64,000 nt of DNA from NCBI RefSeq assembly GCF_003201595.1, contig NZ_QJJS01000004.1, forward strand, positions 62,001 to 126,000, read 5' to 3'. The position numbers and the translations under genes are program-made. This document shows positions 26,838 through 36,366 of this stretch, piece by piece. Numbering within the stretch: the stretch's first letter is position 1; every line of letters starts with the position of its first letter. This DNA comes from Sphaerotilus hippei (GTDB lineage Bacteria; Pseudomonadota; Gammaproteobacteria; Burkholderiales; Burkholderiaceae_C). The notes below the pieces were generated by a model. It had not been told where the DNA came from, made no database searches, and was given only the letters and a program-made list of their open reading frames with translations.

Positions 26838-28328
26838 ATGCCCGCCTTCCTGCGCCAGACCTCGCACCCCCTGCTGCTCATGGCCTGTGCCGTGGCCGGG
26901 GCGCTGCTGGGCATGCTCAGCCCGGCCTGGAGCGTGGCCGCGGGGGCGATCGGTCGCCTGGCCGTCAACCTGCTGGACATGGCCGCGCTGCCGCTGCTGG
27001 GCGTGGCCACCGCCTTCGGGCTGCGCAAGCTGATGGCGCTGCCGCAGCGCGGCCGCCGCGCCGGCCTGGTGCTGGCCACCGCCGCGCTGACGCTGTGGTT
27101 GTGCGGCCTGGTCGGTGCGCTGGCAGGCCAGGCGGCGGGCCTGGGCCGCCACCTGGCGCCGCACGAGCTGGAGCGGCTGGGCCAGCTGGTGCAGCAGGTG
27201 GGTGGCCAGGCGGAACAGACTGGCGTGACGCTGCGGCCCGCGCGGCATGAGGATCGTCACGCGGGCGTGCAGGACGACCCGCCCGAGGATCCGACCGCCG
27301 CGCAGCGCTCCACGGTCCGCCTGCCCGACAACGTCTACGCGACGCTGGCCCGTGGTGAGCTGCCCGCGGTCATGTTCTGCGCGCTGGCCTTCGGCCTCGC
27401 CTTCGCGATGCTCGATCGCGGCCGCACCCAGGCCTTCTCGGTGCAGCTGGAGACGATCTACCGCGCCCTCGAGCGGCTGATCCAGCAGGCCAACCACCTG
27501 CTGCCGCTGCTGGTCTTCGGCATGGCCGCCCACCTCGCGGCCCGCACCGACACCGGCACGCTGATCCTGCTGGGCGGGCTGTTCGGCGCGCTGCTGCTGG
27601 CCTCGCTGTTCGTCGGCGGCCTCGCGCTGGCGCTCGTCTGCCGCCAGGCGCGCTGCTCGACCGGGCAGGCGCTCGCGGCGCTGAAGGTGCCGCTGCTGAT
27701 CAGCCTGGTCTCGCCCAGCCCGGTCTCGGCCATCCCGCTGACCATCGATGCGCTGAGCGCCAAGCTGGGTTTCGCCCGCGGCGTGGTGGAGCTGCTGGTG
27801 CCCACCGGCGCGGTGTTCCTGCGCGCGGGGGGCGCGATCCACATCGCCGTGGTCGTGGTCTTCGTGGCCCAGCTCTACGGCCGCAGCCTCGGCCCGCTCG
27901 AGCTGCTGCTGCTGGGGTCGATGGCCGCGGCGGCGGCGCTGACGGTGACCGGCACCGGGCCGTACGGCACGCTGTCGGCCGCGGCGGTGGTGCTGGCCTG
28001 GCTGCGCCTGCCCCCCGAGGCGGTGCTGCCGGTGCTGCTGGTGGTCGACCGGCTGTGCGACGGCGCCCGCAACCTGACCTCGCTGCTGTGCATCGCCGCC
28101 GTCACCGCGGTGGTCAGCGGCGGGCTGCCGTCCGAATCGCGTGAATCCCCCCTGCCGACCGCGGCCGGACCGGTGCGGCTGGTGATCGGCCGTCCGGCCG
28201 CCGCCGCGGCGCTGGCCTGCGTGCTGCTGGCCGGTGCGCTGTCGATGCTGATCGGCGTGGGCGTCGGCCTGCGCCAGGCACGCGGCGGCTCGCCGGCCGC
28301 GGCCCAGAACACGGAGCTCCCTCGATGA
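26838..28328 (+). CDS. Diverged SDF-family transporter, copy 2
   Basis: A 496-residue paralogue of the transporter at 24829. The shared block LGFAR...VELLVP...LLR/FLR...VAQLYGRSLG proves the relationship. A hydrophilic insert of about 50 residues (around 110-160) and an extra C-terminal hydrophobic segment are unique to it. NMDGT reads LRAGG, and TM8 reads DRLCDGARN, keeping the Asp and Arg but losing the following Thr and the sodium-site residues. It could form mixed assemblies with copy 1 or act on the racemase product. The start at 26838 was chosen for the normal N terminus. Its stop overlaps tssJ by 4 bp. Confidence 0.75.
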   Translation: MPAFLRQTSHPLLLMACAVAGALLGMLSPAWSVAAGAIGRLAVNLLDMAALPLLGVATAFGLRKLMALPQRGRRAGLVLATAALTLWLCGLVGALAGQAAGLGRHLAPHELERLGQLVQQVGGQAEQTGVTLRPARHEDRHAGVQDDPPEDPTAAQRSTVRLPDNVYATLARGELPAVMFCALAFGLAFAMLDRGRTQAFSVQLETIYRALERLIQQANHLLPLLVFGMAAHLAARTDTGTLILLGGLFGALLLASLFVGGLALALVCRQARCSTGQALAALKVPLLISLVSPSPVSAIPLTIDALSAKLGFARGVVELLVPTGAVFLRAGGAIHIAVVVVFVAQLYGRSLGPLELLLLGSMAAAAALTVTGTGPYGTLSAAAVVLAWLRLPPEAVLPVLLVVDRLCDGARNLTSLLCIAAVTAVVSGGLPSESRESPLPTAAGPVRLVIGRPAAAAALACVLLAGALSMLIGVGVGLRQARGGSPAAAQNTELPR

Positions 28329-28876
28329 GCCACCTGCCCTTCTTCTCGCGTGCGCCCGCCGCGGGCCGGCTGCTGCGCCTGGCCTGCGGCCTGGCCGCCC
28401 TGGCGCTGGCCGGCTGCGGCACGGTCGGCGGGGTCGCCAGCGTGCTGGCCTCCTCGACCGCCAACGCCTTCAGCGCCCCGCCCGGTCCGGCCTACCTCGA
28501 CTGGAAGGGGCTGCTGGTGGTGGCCGATGCCGATGCCAACCAGAACAGTCCGGTCGCGCTGGACATCGTCTTCGTGCGCGACATGGCCACGCTCGAGCGG
28601 CTCGGCGGCCTGAGCGCCGCCCGCTGGTTCGCCACCCGCACCGAACAGCTGAGCACCGACCCGGACGGGCTGACCGTGCGCAGCGTCGAGCTCGTGCCCC
28701 GGCAGGTGCTGCGCCTGCCGGAGAAGGAGCTCGGCTCGCCGCGCGTGGCCGGCGTGCTGCTGTTCGCCGATTACATGACCCCGGGCGAGCATCGTGCCCG
28801 CCTGCCCAAGCTGCCCGACGGCACCCTGGTGCGCCTGGGCGCACGCACCTTCACGCTGAGCGCCCACGCGCTCTGA
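28325..28876 (+). CDS. tssJ: T6SS outer-membrane lipoprotein TssJ
   Basis: Anchors the TssJLM membrane complex to the outer membrane. The 183-residue product has a lipoprotein signal with lipobox LAGC (lipidated Cys31). A transthyretin-like fold is expected from the strands LVVADADANQNSPVALDIVFVRD (positions about 62-84) and LLFADYMTPG. The start overlaps the preceding transporter stop (ATGA), which physically ties the inserted transport module into the T6SS transcript. Confidence 0.88.
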   Translation: MSHLPFFSRAPAAGRLLRLACGLAALALAGCGTVGGVASVLASSTANAFSAPPGPAYLDWKGLLVVADADANQNSPVALDIVFVRDMATLERLGGLSAARWFATRTEQLSTDPDGLTVRSVELVPRQVLRLPEKELGSPRVAGVLLFADYMTPGEHRARLPKLPDGTLVRLGARTFTLSAHAL

Positions 28877-28890
28877 AACCGACTGCCGCG

Positions 28891-30222
28891 ATGAACTCCC
28901 GCACCCCGACTCCTCCCGAACGCATCCAGTGGCATGAAGGCATGCTGCTGGGTCCGCAACACTTCCAGCAGCTGCAGGCCCGGATCGACGGCCTGGCGAG
29001 CTGGCATCTGCTGGCCGCCGCGCCGCTGGCCTGGGGCCTGCGCCACCTCGAGATCGACACCGGCCTGCTGGCCACCGGCGTGCTGCGGGTGCTGCGGCTC
29101 GAGGCGGTGATGCCCGATGGCAGCGCCGTCTGGCACGACGCCCGCGAGGCCGCCCACGGCAGCCTGGAGATCGACCTCGGCCCGCAGCGCGACGCGCTCG
29201 AGGCGGGGGCGCTCGACATCCACCTGACGCTGCCGTGGGCCCGCTCGATGCGCAACCCGAGCGTGCCCTCGCGCTTCCGGGCGATCGCCGAGCTGCCGGT
29301 CGAGGACGAGGTGTCCGACGGCGAGCCGGCCGATCTGCCGCGCCTGCGCCCGCAGCTGGGCCTGGCCGCGGGCGGGCTGCCCCCCTCGCTGTGGCAGTCG
29401 ATGCGGCTGTGCACCGTGGTCAAGGACAACGAGCTGATCCGCCTGGGCGACGAGCTGCCGGCGCTGCAGGCGCTCGACCGTGAGCACCCGCTGTGGCGCC
29501 GGGCCTGGGCGCTGTGCGGCCAGCTGCGGGGCAAGGCCGCCTACCTGGCGCGCCAGACCCAGCTGCCCTCGTCGCGGCTGGAAGACCGCCTCGCGCTGCT
29601 CGAGCAGCGGGAACGGCTGGGCGCGCTGCTCGCGCCGCTGGCGCCGCTGGAGGCGCTGCTGCAGGCCCAGGCACCCGCGCCGCTGACGCTCTACCTGGCG
29701 CTGTGCGCGGCCCTCGGCCCGCTGGCCACGCTGCGGGCCGGCGCGATGCCGCTGCTGCCGCCGGCCTACGAGCATGCCCGCCCGCGGGCGGCCTTCGAGG
29801 CGGTGTTCGCCGCCCTCGAGGACGCGCTGCAGGCCGTCAGCCAGGAGCACCGCCTGCAGCCCTTCGACTTCCGCGAGGGCCTCTTCGTGCTGGCCCTGCA
29901 GCCCGAATGGATCGGCGCCCGGCTGGTGGTCGGCCTGCGTGGCCAGAGCGAGCGCGAGCTGACCGCCTGGATGGACGGTGCGGTGATCGGCTCGGCCTCG
30001 GCCTGGACCTCGCTGCGCGAGCGCCGGGTGCTGGGCGCCGCCCGTTCGCGCATCGAGGCCGCGCCCGAGCTCGGCCTGCAGGCCAGCAACGGCTACACGC
30101 TGTTCGCCATCGAGGCGAGCGCCCCGCTGGTGCAGCCCGGCGAGCCGCTGCTGATCGCGAACGCCAACGAGTCCCATGCCGCCCAGCGCCCGCATGAGGC
30201 GATGCTGTTCGTGAAGGGATGA
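28891..30222 (+). CDS. tssK: T6SS baseplate-membrane connector TssK
   Basis: Links the baseplate wedges to the TssJLM membrane complex; 443 residues, typical length. The N terminus carries the family hallmark IQWHEGMLLGPQHFQQ. Other segments include RFRAIAELPVEDE, PPSLWQSMRL, and the C-terminal SNGYTLFAIE. It begins 14 bp after tssJ and overlaps the tssL start. Confidence 0.95.
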   Translation: MNSRTPTPPERIQWHEGMLLGPQHFQQLQARIDGLASWHLLAAAPLAWGLRHLEIDTGLLATGVLRVLRLEAVMPDGSAVWHDAREAAHGSLEIDLGPQRDALEAGALDIHLTLPWARSMRNPSVPSRFRAIAELPVEDEVSDGEPADLPRLRPQLGLAAGGLPPSLWQSMRLCTVVKDNELIRLGDELPALQALDREHPLWRRAWALCGQLRGKAAYLARQTQLPSSRLEDRLALLEQRERLGALLAPLAPLEALLQAQAPAPLTLYLALCAALGPLATLRAGAMPLLPPAYEHARPRAAFEAVFAALEDALQAVSQEHRLQPFDFREGLFVLALQPEWIGARLVVGLRGQSERELTAWMDGAVIGSASAWTSLRERRVLGAARSRIEAAPELGLQASNGYTLFAIEASAPLVQPGEPLLIANANESHAAQRPHEAMLFVKG

Positions 30223-30986
30223 GCATGTCCGACGCCGTCAACCCGACCGAAGCCGACGATCCGCTGGACGCCGGCCTGCGCCAGTTCCACGAGGCGCTCG
30301 AGCAGGTGCTCGTGCAGTTCCCCGACACCGGCGAGGCCGAGGCGGGCGAGCCGGCGGCCCGCCAGGTGCTGCGTGACCTGCACAACCTGATCGAGCTGCA
30401 GACGGTCAACGAACGCCGCGGCGGCGGCGGCGGCACGGCCGCGCTGGCCGCGCCGGTGCGCTACCTGAAGGCCGCGCTGGCCGACGAGATCCTGCTGAGC
30501 CGGCCGTGGGCCGGACGCCGCGTGTGGCCGCAGCGCCTGCTGGAGGCCGAGATGTTCCGCACCAGCGTGGCCGGGGACCGGGTGCTGGCCGACATCGAAC
30601 GCCTGCTGGCCGACCGGGAGCCGTCGCAGCGCACGCTGGCGCGGCTCTACCTGTTCGCCCTGGCGCTGGGTTTCCAGGGCCGCCTGCGCGGCCAGCCCGA
30701 GATCGGGCGGCTGGCCGGCCTGCGCACCGAGCTGTTCCAGTTCGTCTACCAGCGCACGCCCGAGTCCGGCGCGCGCGACCGCGTGCTGTCCGAGCAGCCC
30801 TACGCCAGCACGCTGTCGCACCTGGCGCCGCTGCACCGCCGCGGGGTCAGCCGCTGGGCGCTGATCGGCGCGATCGTGCTGGCCGGCCTGCTGGTGCTGT
30901 CGGAGCTGCTGTGGCTGTGGCCGACCTGGCCGCTGCGCCAGGCGCTGGACGGCCCGCGCCCCGTCGCCACCGAGGTGTCACGCTGA
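30219..30986 (+). CDS. tssL: T6SS inner-membrane protein TssL (DotU family)
   Basis: Inner-membrane component of the T6SS channel, 255 residues. The cytoplasmic domain shows VRYLKAALADEILLSRPW and RLLEAEMFRT, typical of DotU/TssL, and ends in a single C-terminal membrane anchor (about residues 206-229). There is no fused OmpA-like peptidoglycan-binding domain, so anchoring to the cell wall must come from elsewhere. ATG 30219 overlaps the tssK stop; ATG 30225 is an alternative. Confidence 0.92.
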   Translation: MSMSDAVNPTEADDPLDAGLRQFHEALEQVLVQFPDTGEAEAGEPAARQVLRDLHNLIELQTVNERRGGGGGTAALAAPVRYLKAALADEILLSRPWAGRRVWPQRLLEAEMFRTSVAGDRVLADIERLLADREPSQRTLARLYLFALALGFQGRLRGQPEIGRLAGLRTELFQFVYQRTPESGARDRVLSEQPYASTLSHLAPLHRRGVSRWALIGAIVLAGLLVLSELLWLWPTWPLRQALDGPRPVATEVSR

Positions 30987-31017
30987 TGTCCCCGAACCGC
31001 CTGCCCACGGAGCCGTC

Positions 31018-34000
31018 ATGTTCCTGAAGGACCACCTTGTCCTCGCCAGTCTCGGCGCACTGATCCTGCTGGTGCTGGGCGTGCTCGCCCTCGTGATCCG
31101 CGCCGCGGCCCGGTCCGAGCCGGCCGCCGCCGGCCCGCGCGCGCCGGTGCGCCTGCGCTCGGACACGCTGCGGGCCTCGTTCCGCCAGGCGGTCGAGCTG
31201 ATCGAGTCGAGCATGGCCAGCCGCGCCAAGCGTTACCAGCTGCCCTGGGTGCTGGTGCTCGACGAAGGCGACGGCAGCAGCGTGCTGCCGCTGGCGCAAT
31301 CGGGCATCGCCAGCGCGCTGGGCACCGATGCCGCCGGCGCCGCCGCCGCCCAGGGCCTGACCTGGCACTTCTTCGACCAGGGGGTGGTCATCGACGTGCA
31401 GGGCGCCTACCTCGGCGGTGCCGACGAAGGGGAGCAGACCGGCGAGCAGCCCTGGGACCAGTTCCTCGGGCTGTGCCGCGAATACCGCCCGGCACGGCCC
31501 TTCGACGCGATGGTCGTCACCGTGCCGGCCGCGCTGCTGCTGGATCACCACGCCGACGCCCGGCTCGAGCTCGCCCGGCTGGCCCAGCGCGCCAACCGGC
31601 GTGTCTGGCTGGCGCAGAACCGCTTCGCGATGCGCTTCGCGCTCTACGTCGTCGTGTCGGGCTGCGAACACCTGCCGGGCTTCTCGGCCTACGCCCGCGC
31701 GCTGCCCGACCTGCTGCGCAAGTCCATGCTGGGCTGGTCCTCGCCGCACGACCTGACGCTGACCTACCGCGCCGACTGGGTCGAGGAAGCGCTGCGGCAG
31801 ACCCGCCGCACGCTGGCCGACTCGACGGCCGAACTGCTGGCCCTGGGCGCGCCGGACACCGACGCCACCGCCTGTTTCCTGCTGCCGGCCCGCATCGACG
31901 CGCTGCGCCCGCAGCTGCAGCTCTTCGTCGACGAGCTGATGCGGCCGAGCTCCTACCACGAGCCCTTCATCCTGCGCGGCCTGTACTTCACCGGCGATGC
32001 CAGCGAGGTGGCCGAACGCCTGGCCCGCAGCGCCGGCCACCCGGCACCGGGCGCGGCCGACACGTTCGACGGCTTCCCCGCCACCCGGCCGGTCGCGCTG
32101 GCCGACGGCCTCATGCCGGCCGAGGTCGACCTCGGCACCCCGGTACTGCCCGCCGAGGCCCGCCAGCCGGTCTTCCTGCGCGACCTGTTCGAGCAGAAGG
32201 TGTTCCGCGAATACGGCCTGACCCGGCCGTCGGGCACGCAGCAGCTGCAGCGCCCGCTGCTCGGGCGGGGCCTGCGCTGGGCCGCCATCGGCCTGGTCGG
32301 GGCCTGGTGCGTGGGCCTGGGCGTGGGGTCGCTGATCCTGCACCGCCAGAGCACCGTGCTGACGCAGGTGCTGGGCCGACTGCAGAGCGACACCGACACC
32401 CAGCTGCGCGCCGGCCTGCGTGGCGAGACGATGCCCGCGGAGTGGCATCGCCAGCGGGCGCTGGGCCTGCTGCAGCTGATGGAGCAGATGGACCGCCAGC
32501 GCCTCTGGTCGCTGTTCATGCCCGGCTCCTGGCCGGTGATCGACTCGCTGCCGCACCGGGTGCGCGACCGGCTCGAGCAGGCGTTCGGCGACATCGCCGT
32601 CAGCACGCTGCGCAACGCGCTGTACGAGCGCACCGCCCGGCTGACCGGCGTGGCGCAGGACCCGAGCACCGGGGCGCTGGTCAGCGGCGCGCCCTGCAGC
32701 GACCCGGCCGGCCTGCCGGGCCCGGCCGCCGGCGCCGCCCCCCACATGACGCTGGGCTTCGAGGACCTGGGCAGCTTCCAGCGCCTGCTGGCCTACACCG
32801 CCGCGGCCGAGCAGCTCGACCAGGCCACGGCCGCGCTGCAGCGCCTGCTCGATCCGGCCCGTCCGGCCGACGGTGCCGACCTCAGCCTGCTGGTGCGGGT
32901 CACGCTGGGCGCGGAGCTGCCGGGCCGGCCCGACCATGCCGCGGCGCTGTTCCGCTCGCGGGCCGCGCAAGGCTCGGGCGTGGCCACGACGGCGATGCAG
33001 CAGGCCCTGCAATGCAGCCTGCGCCGGGTCGCCACGGCGCTGCTGGCCGATGCCTTCGAAGGCAACGATCTGCTGGAAGCCCAGCGTGCGGTGGTCGAGC
33101 AGCTCGAGGCCGCCGCCGGCGGGGAAGGCGACGAGACCGCGGCGCAGACGCTGGCCTCCTGGCACGCGCTGCACGACACGATCCGCAGCCAGCAGGCGCT
33201 GCTGGCGCGTGGCAACGGCACCTGGATGCACCAGACCAGCTTCCAGCCGGGCGCCGCCTGGGACCGGACGCTGGGCCGCATCGCCGCCAACCGGCTGCTG
33301 GGCCCGGACACCGCCCGCGCGCTGCAGGCCGACAGCGAGGCCGCCTTCCAGCGCTTTTCCGTCGCGCTGGCCGAACAGACCGGCGCCGAAGGCGAGACCG
33401 GCGCGGTGTGGAACGACAAGACCCAGCGCTGGGACATGGCACCGGGCCTGACGGCGCTGCACGGCGCGCTGACCGCCCTGTTCAACCAGCCCTACATGAA
33501 CGGCACCAGCGAGCGACCGCTGCCCGGCAGCGTCGAGCCGATGATCAGCTGGGACCTGGCACGACTGGACCAGGCGCTCGCGGTGGGCGAGCAGCGCAAG
33601 CGTTTCCAGGCCGAGCTGCTGGGGCGCTTTCCGCCCGACATGCAGGGCGCGGTGGCCCAGCTGGTCGACGGCCAGTTCGCCCGGCTGATCAGCGACCACC
33701 TCAGCTCGGCGCTGGTGCCGGGGGCCCGACTGGCGCCGCCGGACGCCGGCACGGCCGATGCCGAACGCAGCCGGCTCGCCCGCATCCAGGGGCTGCTGGT
33801 CGAACTCGGTGCGCAGCCGGTGCTCGAGGCGCTGCGCAACCTGCAGCTGCGCGACGCGTCGGCCCGGCTGCGCCAGCTCGACGAGGCGCTGGACCGCTCG
33901 GAGCTCTACGCGCCGCAGCGGGGCAACTTCAGCCAGTGGCGCGGTGAACGCGGCCCGGCGCTGGCCGGCTTCGGGCTGGGGGACGGCGCCGCGCTGGCGG

Positions 34001-35151
34001 CCTACCTCGGCCAGCAGCGCGCCCGCATCGAGACGCTGGGGCGCGAGGCCGAGATGGTGATCGCTCAGCTGGGCGGGCGCAGCGGCCAGAGCCTGCTGGC
34101 CGAGCGCTGGGAGAACATCGCGCGCGACCTGGAGCGCTACCGCCTCAAGAACCCCAACAGCAGCCTGCTCGCGCTGGAGAACTTCCTGCTGACGATGGGC
34201 GGCGACGTCGACGTGAACAACTGCGGCGAGCGGCTGGGCACCCGCCCCGCGCCGGCCACGGGTTCGGCCCGCGGCGGCGACTTCTTCGCGATGCGCCAGC
34301 AGCAGCTCGCCAGCAGCCTGCAGCAGCGCTGCGCCGAGCTGCAGGGCAAGGACCAGCAGGAGCACTGGGGCCAGTTCGCGCGCCAGTTCAACCAGGGTGC
34401 GGCCGGAAGGCCGCCCTTCGTCGTCGGCGGCTGGACGGCCGATGCTCCGGCGCTGGACCTCGACGAGATCGCCGCCCTGCTGCCCGCGTTCGAGCGGGCC
34501 CAGCGCAGCCTGCGCCAGATCGGCACCGAGGGCGGTGCCCCCGGCGCCGGCGCGGCGCGGCGTTTCGTCGACCAGTTCGACCGGATGCGCACCTTCCTGC
34601 AGCCGCTGCTGCCGGCGGGCGAGGCCGCGACGGGCTACGACCTGGGCGTGGAGTTCCGCGCCCGGCCGCAGGCAGAGGTCGAGGGCAACAAGATCATCGA
34701 CTGGGTGCTCGAGGTCGGCCCGCAGCGCCTGGGCTGGCGCGAGCCGCCCCGGCCGCTGCGCTGGGAGCCCGGCATGGCGGTGGCCCTGCACCTGCGCCTG
34801 GCCAAGGACGGCCCGGTCGTGCCGCGCAGCGACGAGCGCCAGCCGGCGCTGGCGGTCGACGGACGCAGCGTGACCCTGCGCTACGCCGACCCCTGGGCCC
34901 TGCTGAACCTGCTGCAGCGCCATCGGGAGAACGAGGCCGCCGGCAAGGCCGACGGCCGCTCGCAGCTGCTGCGCATCGAGTTCCCGCTGCTCGCCACGAG
35001 CGTGGCCGGCAGCGAGACGTCCCCGGCCGCACCAGCCGAGACCCGCGCCCGCGTCTACCTGCGCCTGACGCTCAGCCCGGCGGGCAAACGTGCGCCGCTG
35101 GCCTGGCCCGGCCCGTTCCCGACCCGGGCGCCCGAGCCCGGCGCGCGCTGA
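31018..35151 (+). CDS. tssM: T6SS inner-membrane channel protein TssM (IcmF-like), P-loop lost
   Basis: Large channel protein of the T6SS membrane complex, 1377 residues. An N-terminal membrane segment (about 8-28) and a second one near 420-441 flank the cytoplasmic domain; the long remainder is periplasmic and meets TssJ. At the place of the Walker A motif (after RYQLPWVLVL, residues 72-81) the sequence reads DEGDGSSVL instead of GxxGxGKT. ATP binding is therefore unlikely here. It lies 31 bp after tssL and 23 bp before tssA. Confidence 0.93.
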   Translation: MFLKDHLVLASLGALILLVLGVLALVIRAAARSEPAAAGPRAPVRLRSDTLRASFRQAVELIESSMASRAKRYQLPWVLVLDEGDGSSVLPLAQSGIASALGTDAAGAAAAQGLTWHFFDQGVVIDVQGAYLGGADEGEQTGEQPWDQFLGLCREYRPARPFDAMVVTVPAALLLDHHADARLELARLAQRANRRVWLAQNRFAMRFALYVVVSGCEHLPGFSAYARALPDLLRKSMLGWSSPHDLTLTYRADWVEEALRQTRRTLADSTAELLALGAPDTDATACFLLPARIDALRPQLQLFVDELMRPSSYHEPFILRGLYFTGDASEVAERLARSAGHPAPGAADTFDGFPATRPVALADGLMPAEVDLGTPVLPAEARQPVFLRDLFEQKVFREYGLTRPSGTQQLQRPLLGRGLRWAAIGLVGAWCVGLGVGSLILHRQSTVLTQVLGRLQSDTDTQLRAGLRGETMPAEWHRQRALGLLQLMEQMDRQRLWSLFMPGSWPVIDSLPHRVRDRLEQAFGDIAVSTLRNALYERTARLTGVAQDPSTGALVSGAPCSDPAGLPGPAAGAAPHMTLGFEDLGSFQRLLAYTAAAEQLDQATAALQRLLDPARPADGADLSLLVRVTLGAELPGRPDHAAALFRSRAAQGSGVATTAMQQALQCSLRRVATALLADAFEGNDLLEAQRAVVEQLEAAAGGEGDETAAQTLASWHALHDTIRSQQALLARGNGTWMHQTSFQPGAAWDRTLGRIAANRLLGPDTARALQADSEAAFQRFSVALAEQTGAEGETGAVWNDKTQRWDMAPGLTALHGALTALFNQPYMNGTSERPLPGSVEPMISWDLARLDQALAVGEQRKRFQAELLGRFPPDMQGAVAQLVDGQFARLISDHLSSALVPGARLAPPDAGTADAERSRLARIQGLLVELGAQPVLEALRNLQLRDASARLRQLDEALDRSELYAPQRGNFSQWRGERGPALAGFGLGDGAALAAYLGQQRARIETLGREAEMVIAQLGGRSGQSLLAERWENIARDLERYRLKNPNSSLLALENFLLTMGGDVDVNNCGERLGTRPAPATGSARGGDFFAMRQQQLASSLQQRCAELQGKDQQEHWGQFARQFNQGAAGRPPFVVGGWTADAPALDLDEIAALLPAFERAQRSLRQIGTEGGAPGAGAARRFVDQFDRMRTFLQPLLPAGEAATGYDLGVEFRARPQAEVEGNKIIDWVLEVGPQRLGWREPPRPLRWEPGMAVALHLRLAKDGPVVPRSDERQPALAVDGRSVTLRYADPWALLNLLQRHRENEAAGKADGRSQLLRIEFPLLATSVAGSETSPAAPAETRARVYLRLTLSPAGKRAPLAWPGPFPTRAPEPGAR

Positions 35152-35174
35152 AGCCCCTCCGAGACGGAACCGCC

Positions 35175-36323
35175 ATGAACGCCCCGCTGCTCCACCCCCT
35201 GCCCCCGCTGCTGTTCGACCTGGACGAGCTGCTGGCCCCGATCCCCGGTGCCGATCCGGCCGGGCCCTCGATGCGCTACGACCGCACGATGGCCGAGATG
35301 CGCCGCGCCCGCGAGGCCGACGACCCCAGCCTGCCGATGGGCGAATGGGAGCGCCCGCTGAAGAAGGCCGACTGGCCGGCCGTCGTGCTGCTGGGCACCC
35401 GGCTGCTGGCCGAGCGCAGCAAGGACCTGCAGGTGGCCGCCTGGGTCACCGAGGCCTGGATCCACCTGCACGATCTCGACGGCCTGCAGGCCGGCATCGC
35501 GCTGCTGATCGGCCTGATCGAGCGGCACTGGGACGGCATGCATCCGCGCATCGAGGCGGGCGACACCGATGCCCGGGTCGCCCCGCTGGTCTGGCTCAAC
35601 GAGTCGCTGCCGCTCACCGTGTACCTGCAGGTCGGCGTGACCCAGTGGCCCGACCGCCGTCCCCCGCGCATCTCGCTCGAGGACTGGGACCGCAGCCTGC
35701 GCCGCGACGACGACCCGCCGGCGTCCCCACCGGGCAGCGACGCGTCGAGCCTGCCCACCCGCGACGAGCTGCTGCACGGAGGCCGAGGCCCGTCGACCGC
35801 CCAGCTCAAGGCGCGCCGCCAGCAGGTGCTGATGCTGGCCGGTGAATGGGCCCGCCTCGACAGCATGGTCAACCAGCACCTGGGGGCCGACGCGCCCAGC
35901 CTGGGCAAGATGGCCGAGACGCTGGCGCAGATCGAGCGGGTGCTCAACCAGCTGATCGCCGCCCGTCCGGCCCCGCCGGAGCCTGCCGCGGCCGCACCGG
36001 CCGAAGGCGGGCCCACCGATCCGTCCGCAGGGAGCCCCGACATGTCCGAGACCGCCGCCGACCCGGTGACCCTGCACGCCGACCCGGTCGCCCTCGCCAG
36101 CGGCGGCTCGATCCGCTCCCGGGACGAGGCCTACCGGCTGCTCACGATGGTCGCCGACTACCTGCAGCGCACCGAGCCGCACAGCCCCACGCCCTACCTG
36201 ATCCGCCGCGCGATCGGCTGGGGCGAGCTGCCGCTGCCGCAGCTGATGCAGCTGCTGCTGCGCGAGGAAGGTGACCTGAACCGGCTGTTCACCGTGCTGG
36301 GGCTGACCCAGGCCACGGACTGA
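35175..36323 (+). CDS. tssA: T6SS protein TssA (ImpA N-domain)
   Basis: Coordinates assembly of baseplate, tube and sheath; 382 residues. The ImpA_N domain is clear: LLAPIPGADPAGPSMRYD (residues about 17-34), then DWPAVVLLGTRLLAERSKDLQVA (about 66-88) and HWDGMHPRIEAGD. A Pro/Ala-rich linker leads to a C-terminal domain (SRDEAYRLLTMVADYLQRTE, then PYLIRRAIGWGELPLPQLM). It closes the core T6SS gene set. Confidence 0.92.
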   Translation: MNAPLLHPLPPLLFDLDELLAPIPGADPAGPSMRYDRTMAEMRRAREADDPSLPMGEWERPLKKADWPAVVLLGTRLLAERSKDLQVAAWVTEAWIHLHDLDGLQAGIALLIGLIERHWDGMHPRIEAGDTDARVAPLVWLNESLPLTVYLQVGVTQWPDRRPPRISLEDWDRSLRRDDDPPASPPGSDASSLPTRDELLHGGRGPSTAQLKARRQQVLMLAGEWARLDSMVNQHLGADAPSLGKMAETLAQIERVLNQLIAARPAPPEPAAAAPAEGGPTDPSAGSPDMSETAADPVTLHADPVALASGGSIRSRDEAYRLLTMVADYLQRTEPHSPTPYLIRRAIGWGELPLPQLMQLLLREEGDLNRLFTVLGLTQATD

Positions 36324-36366
36324 CCCCCTCGAGCCCCTCCCGTTCCCCCTGCCTGCGGAGACCGCC

